A stretch of DNA of 44,327 bases, taken from positions 1 through 44,327 of the forward strand of contig JACOUI010000163.1 of the NCBI GenBank assembly GCA_016177915.1. Reading direction: 5' to 3'. Position numbers and translations under genes: made by a program. This stretch comes from Planctomycetia bacterium (lineage in GTDB: Bacteria; Planctomycetota; Planctomycetia; Pirellulales; S012-138). Every line of letters starts with the position of its first letter. Position 1 is the first letter of the stretch. The notes under the pieces are model-generated. The model had not been told where the DNA came from and made no database searches. It worked only from the letters and a program-made list of their open reading frames with translations. Shown here in pieces: positions 42,152-44,327 of this stretch.

Positions 42152-44080
42152 ATGAAGGTCTTCGCCCGGGCAAGCTGCGTTTGGAAACGACCTCGCGCGG
42201 AGGAGCCAGCGCTGCTCCTGGAAGGGACCTGGCCCACCGGCTCGCCCGCGTGTCACTTCTCGCTCGACGACTCAATCGACTCCTCTAGCGCATGGGTGGA
42301 CGATGAGGCTTCGCGCCTCGCGTCGCTTTTGGCGCGGGGCGATGGCCCGCACGTGTCCGCCGCTTGGCTCAATGAGCGCAAGCTCCGCTACTACCTCGTC
42401 CGCCTGTTGCGGCTGGTGGCTTTTTTTGAAGACGTGCAGGCGTTTCCGGCGGAGATGGACTATTACCTTCAGCCGGACCTGGACGTCGATTACGCCCACG
42501 TCCTGGCCGAATTGGCGGCGGCCCGCGGCGCGACGGTCCGCGTGGTCGCCGGCAACGAAGCGCCGGAATGCGAACGGCCGCGATTTCGGCGCGGCGGGTC
42601 GATTCTGCGGCGTTTCGCGGCGGCCGTCGCCGGCTGGTTCGGGCCGGCCGTGCGCGCGGGCGCGCCGCGGATCGTGCTCTGCGGCAATCGCGCCGTGCTC
42701 GATCCCGTCTGCGGCGAGCTGGTGCGGCGCGGGTGTCAGGCGTGGTGGCTGTACGAGGAGTTTGCGTTTCGCGCATTCCTGCGCTGGCGCGGCGCGGGCG
42801 TAGGACAGATCACGTGCGGCGGGGCCGGCAAAGATAAGGAGCGGATCGACGTCTCGCTGCCGCCCTCTGGCGTCGTGTGCCGCGGCGTCAACCTCGACCG
42901 ACCAGTGATCGAGTTTCTCGAGCGCACGATGGAAATCGACGGCCGCCGGCAGGTGCGAAGTATCTCGGCCATTGACGCGCACTTCCGCCGCCTCAGGCCG
43001 TCGCTGGTCGTTTTCGACGAGGACGCCACCCCCCTGCCCCGCGCGGCCATCGCCGTCGCGCGAAAGCTCGGCATTCCGACGGCGGTCGTGCAGCACGGCG
43101 TGCCGCGGGTGCGGTTCGGCTTTGCGCCGCTGGCGGCGGATAACGTACTCGTGTGGGGCGAGTCGAGCCGGGAGCAGCTTTTGCGGTGGGGCGTGCCGGC
43201 AGAACGGATTTTTGTCACCGGCTCGCCGCGGCATGATGCGTACCACACGGGTGCCACTGTGGGTGCCACGGGCCGGGTGCCACTGGCGTCTCGCCAGTGC
43301 TCGCCGGGTGCCACTGTGCGTGCCACGGGCGTCTCGCCAGTGCAGCGTGCTCGACCGAGCGACGGCACTGGCAAGATGCCAGTGCCACCCCCGGAAATCG
43401 TCCTCTTCGCCACGACGCTGCCCCGCGACGAGCGGCCCGACGCGGTGACGTTTCACCTCACGTCGGCCACGCACCGCGAAATGCTCCGGGCCGCGTTTGC
43501 CGCCATCGAGAAGCTCACCAAAGAACGGTTTCCCGGCACCACGCTCACCCTTCAGCTTCATCCCCGCTGCCCGACCGACGCGATTTTCCAGGAGCTGCTC
43601 AGGGAATTTCCGGCGGTCCAGGCGCGGATCGTGCGGCCGACGGGCAGCCCAACCGGCAGCCCAACCGGCAGTCTGGCGGAGCGGCTGCGCGGGGCGGCGT
43701 GCGTTTTGAGCTGCGTTTCCGGGGCGGGCATCGATGCGACGCTCTTCGGCCTGCCGGTGATCGACCTTTTGCCGCGCGGCGGGGCGGACCTTCTGCCCGC
43801 CGCCGATTGGGGCACTTTTGGGTCGGTGCGCGGCGCCGACGAAGTCTATCGCCTGCTGGACCCGGCCCTAGCGTGCTCGCCCAACTGGCCGCCGGGCCGC
43901 GCCACCCCCCTGCCCTGCCCCGCCGGCGAAAGGCGGGTCTTTGCAAACCTGATCGAACCGGCCACGCCGAAGACGGTGGACGTGCTCTTGTCGCTCGTAT
44001 CGGGAGCACCGGCGTCGGGCCGGGCGGGCGAGCGCGAAACGCCTTCCTCTGCCCTTCCCCCCTGCCCTGCCGTGGGATGA
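42152..44080 (+). CDS. Glycosyltransferase-like surface polysaccharide protein
   Basis: A 642-residue protein. The middle (LVVFDEDATPLPRAAIAVARKLGIPTAVVQHGVPRVRFGFAPLAADNVLVWGESSREQLLRWGVPAERIFVTGSPRHDAY) is typical of GT-B proteins such as those of the CDP-glycerol glycerophosphotransferase and capsule type; LQLHPRCPTDAIF and SGAGIDATLFGLPVIDL are the C-domain parts. Three repeat-derived stretches are in frame: a 48-residue insertion (about 365-412), PTGSPTGSPTGS (about 497-508) and a CCCCCCTGCCCTGCCC segment (TPLPCPAGE). The C-terminal tail is low-complexity. It follows the SpsF-like gene. Confidence 0.8.
   Translation: MKVFARASCVWKRPRAEEPALLLEGTWPTGSPACHFSLDDSIDSSSAWVDDEASRLASLLARGDGPHVSAAWLNERKLRYYLVRLLRLVAFFEDVQAFPAEMDYYLQPDLDVDYAHVLAELAAARGATVRVVAGNEAPECERPRFRRGGSILRRFAAAVAGWFGPAVRAGAPRIVLCGNRAVLDPVCGELVRRGCQAWWLYEEFAFRAFLRWRGAGVGQITCGGAGKDKERIDVSLPPSGVVCRGVNLDRPVIEFLERTMEIDGRRQVRSISAIDAHFRRLRPSLVVFDEDATPLPRAAIAVARKLGIPTAVVQHGVPRVRFGFAPLAADNVLVWGESSREQLLRWGVPAERIFVTGSPRHDAYHTGATVGATGRVPLASRQCSPGATVRATGVSPVQRARPSDGTGKMPVPPPEIVLFATTLPRDERPDAVTFHLTSATHREMLRAAFAAIEKLTKERFPGTTLTLQLHPRCPTDAIFQELLREFPAVQARIVRPTGSPTGSPTGSLAERLRGAACVLSCVSGAGIDATLFGLPVIDLLPRGGADLLPAADWGTFGSVRGADEVYRLLDPALACSPNWPPGRATPLPCPAGERRVFANLIEPATPKTVDVLLSLVSGAPASGRAGERETPSSALPPCPAVG
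43246..43390. repeat. Repeat insertion in the glycosyltransferase gene
   Basis: Two units of about 26 bp, cgggtgccactgtgggtgccacgggc (43249-) and cgggtgccactgtgcgtgccacgggc (43305-), differ by one base; between and after them are gtctcgccagtgc copies and cactggcaagatgccagtgccacc, an inverted form. About 48 codons, open in frame. Confidence 0.85.
43638..43674. repeat. 12-bp tandem repeat in the glycosyltransferase gene
   Basis: cgggcagcccaac-cggcagcccaac-cggcagt gives PTGSPTGSPTGS. Three near-identical units. Confidence 0.75.
44052..44067 (-). other. Two KOPS-like octamers at the gene end
   Basis: CCCTTCCC (44052-44059) and CCCTGCCC (44060-44067) on the plus strand, that is GGGNAGGG on the minus strand, pointing left towards the dif-like site. 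They encode the last residues of the glycosyltransferase-like ORF. Confidence 0.6.
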
Positions 44081-44126
44081 CGGCTTCGGAATGCGACAGG
44101 CCCTGCACGGTGAAAAGTGCGCGCGA

Positions 44127-44178
44127 CGGGACAGGGACGGAGCAGGGACGAGACAGGGACGGCACAGGGACGGCAGGG
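44127..44178. repeat. Degenerate tandem repeat GGGACAGGGACGG
   Basis: gggacagggacggagcagggacgagacagggacggcacagggacggcaggg is a run of about 11-bp units. It lies between the glycosyltransferase-like gene and the transposase end. Confidence 0.7.
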
Positions 44179-44214
44179 TGTGGACACGCGACGAGACAGC
44201 GACTGTGTTGATTG

Positions 44215-44327
44215 TCAAGCGGCCGGAACTGGAGTTTTCCAAGCTGTGCGGTTGCGGATCAAGGCGTTGAGGATGCACAGCAGTTTCCGGATGCAGGCGA
44301 CAAGGGCGGATTTCTTGGGCTTGCCGA
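44215..44327 (-). mobile_element. IS110-family transposase, C-terminal end (partial)
   Basis: Reading the minus strand from the window edge gives GKPKKSALVACIRKLLCILNALIRNRTAWKTPVPAA and a stop (TGA at 44215-44217). This matches the very C-terminus of IS110/IS116-type transposases (typically GKPKKVALVACMRKLLTILNAML). The rest of the gene lies beyond the window. It is too short for the ORF track. Confidence 0.85.

Overview
This window is a GC-rich bacterial chromosome segment, almost certainly from a planctomycete of the Pirellulales type. The evidence is a DUF1559 protein with a prepilin N-terminus, an ECF sigma/anti-sigma/exported-protein trio, a giant ResB-CcsA fusion, a PQQ-like beta-propeller lipoprotein, a long HTH-acidic repeat-membrane protein, and many degenerate palindromic and low-complexity repeats between and inside genes. 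Most genes are housekeeping.

Layout. 0.3-4.1 kb: a three-gene plus-strand cassette (AMP-forming ligase, aldehyde dehydrogenase, iron alcohol dehydrogenase) that looks able to reduce a carboxylic acid to an alcohol. 4.2-5.6 kb: an exported EF-hand protein fused to a deiodinase-like thioredoxin fold; an in-frame TGA at the catalytic position, followed by a SECIS-like hairpin, marks it as a selenoprotein that the ORF track splits in two. 5.6-12.4 kb: nadA, an XRE regulator, a minus-strand group (beta-propeller lipoprotein, HemN-like radical SAM enzyme, GcvH-like lipoyl protein, two-cluster ferredoxin) and small proteins. 12.5-17.3 kb: an Xre/MbcA-type antitoxin domain, pdxA with a repeat-derived in-frame insertion, a ZIP transporter, dtd and a YdjM-like membrane protein. 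17.6-20.2 kb: a CvpA protein, the DUF1559 protein and a small lipoprotein. 20.3-30.4 kb, all minus strand: accA, an atypical protein kinase, the CcsBA fusion with its lipoprotein neighbour, the HTH-membrane protein and a small exported protein. 30.8-37.8 kb: queD, an inositol-monophosphatase-family gene, small genes including a truncated HNH nuclease, the sigma operon, tmk and bpt. 37.7-40.8 kb, minus strand: a DUF433 protein, LptF/G permease and PLP aminotransferase. 41.3-44.1 kb: an SpsF-like nucleotidyltransferase and a glycosyltransferase-like protein for surface glycans. An IS110-family transposase end runs off the right edge.

The two strongest results go beyond gene calling. First, the deiodinase-like selenoprotein. 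Second, the window looks like the chromosome terminus. By eye I count 23 copies of GGGCAGGG, all pointing inward to a point between 16.5 and 21.5 kb; for the full E. coli KOPS consensus GGGNAGGG it is 28 of 30. In that interval, between two convergent genes, lies a 28-bp dif-like site (11-bp arm, 6-bp spacer, 11-bp arm). No tRNA, rRNA or CRISPR array was recognised.
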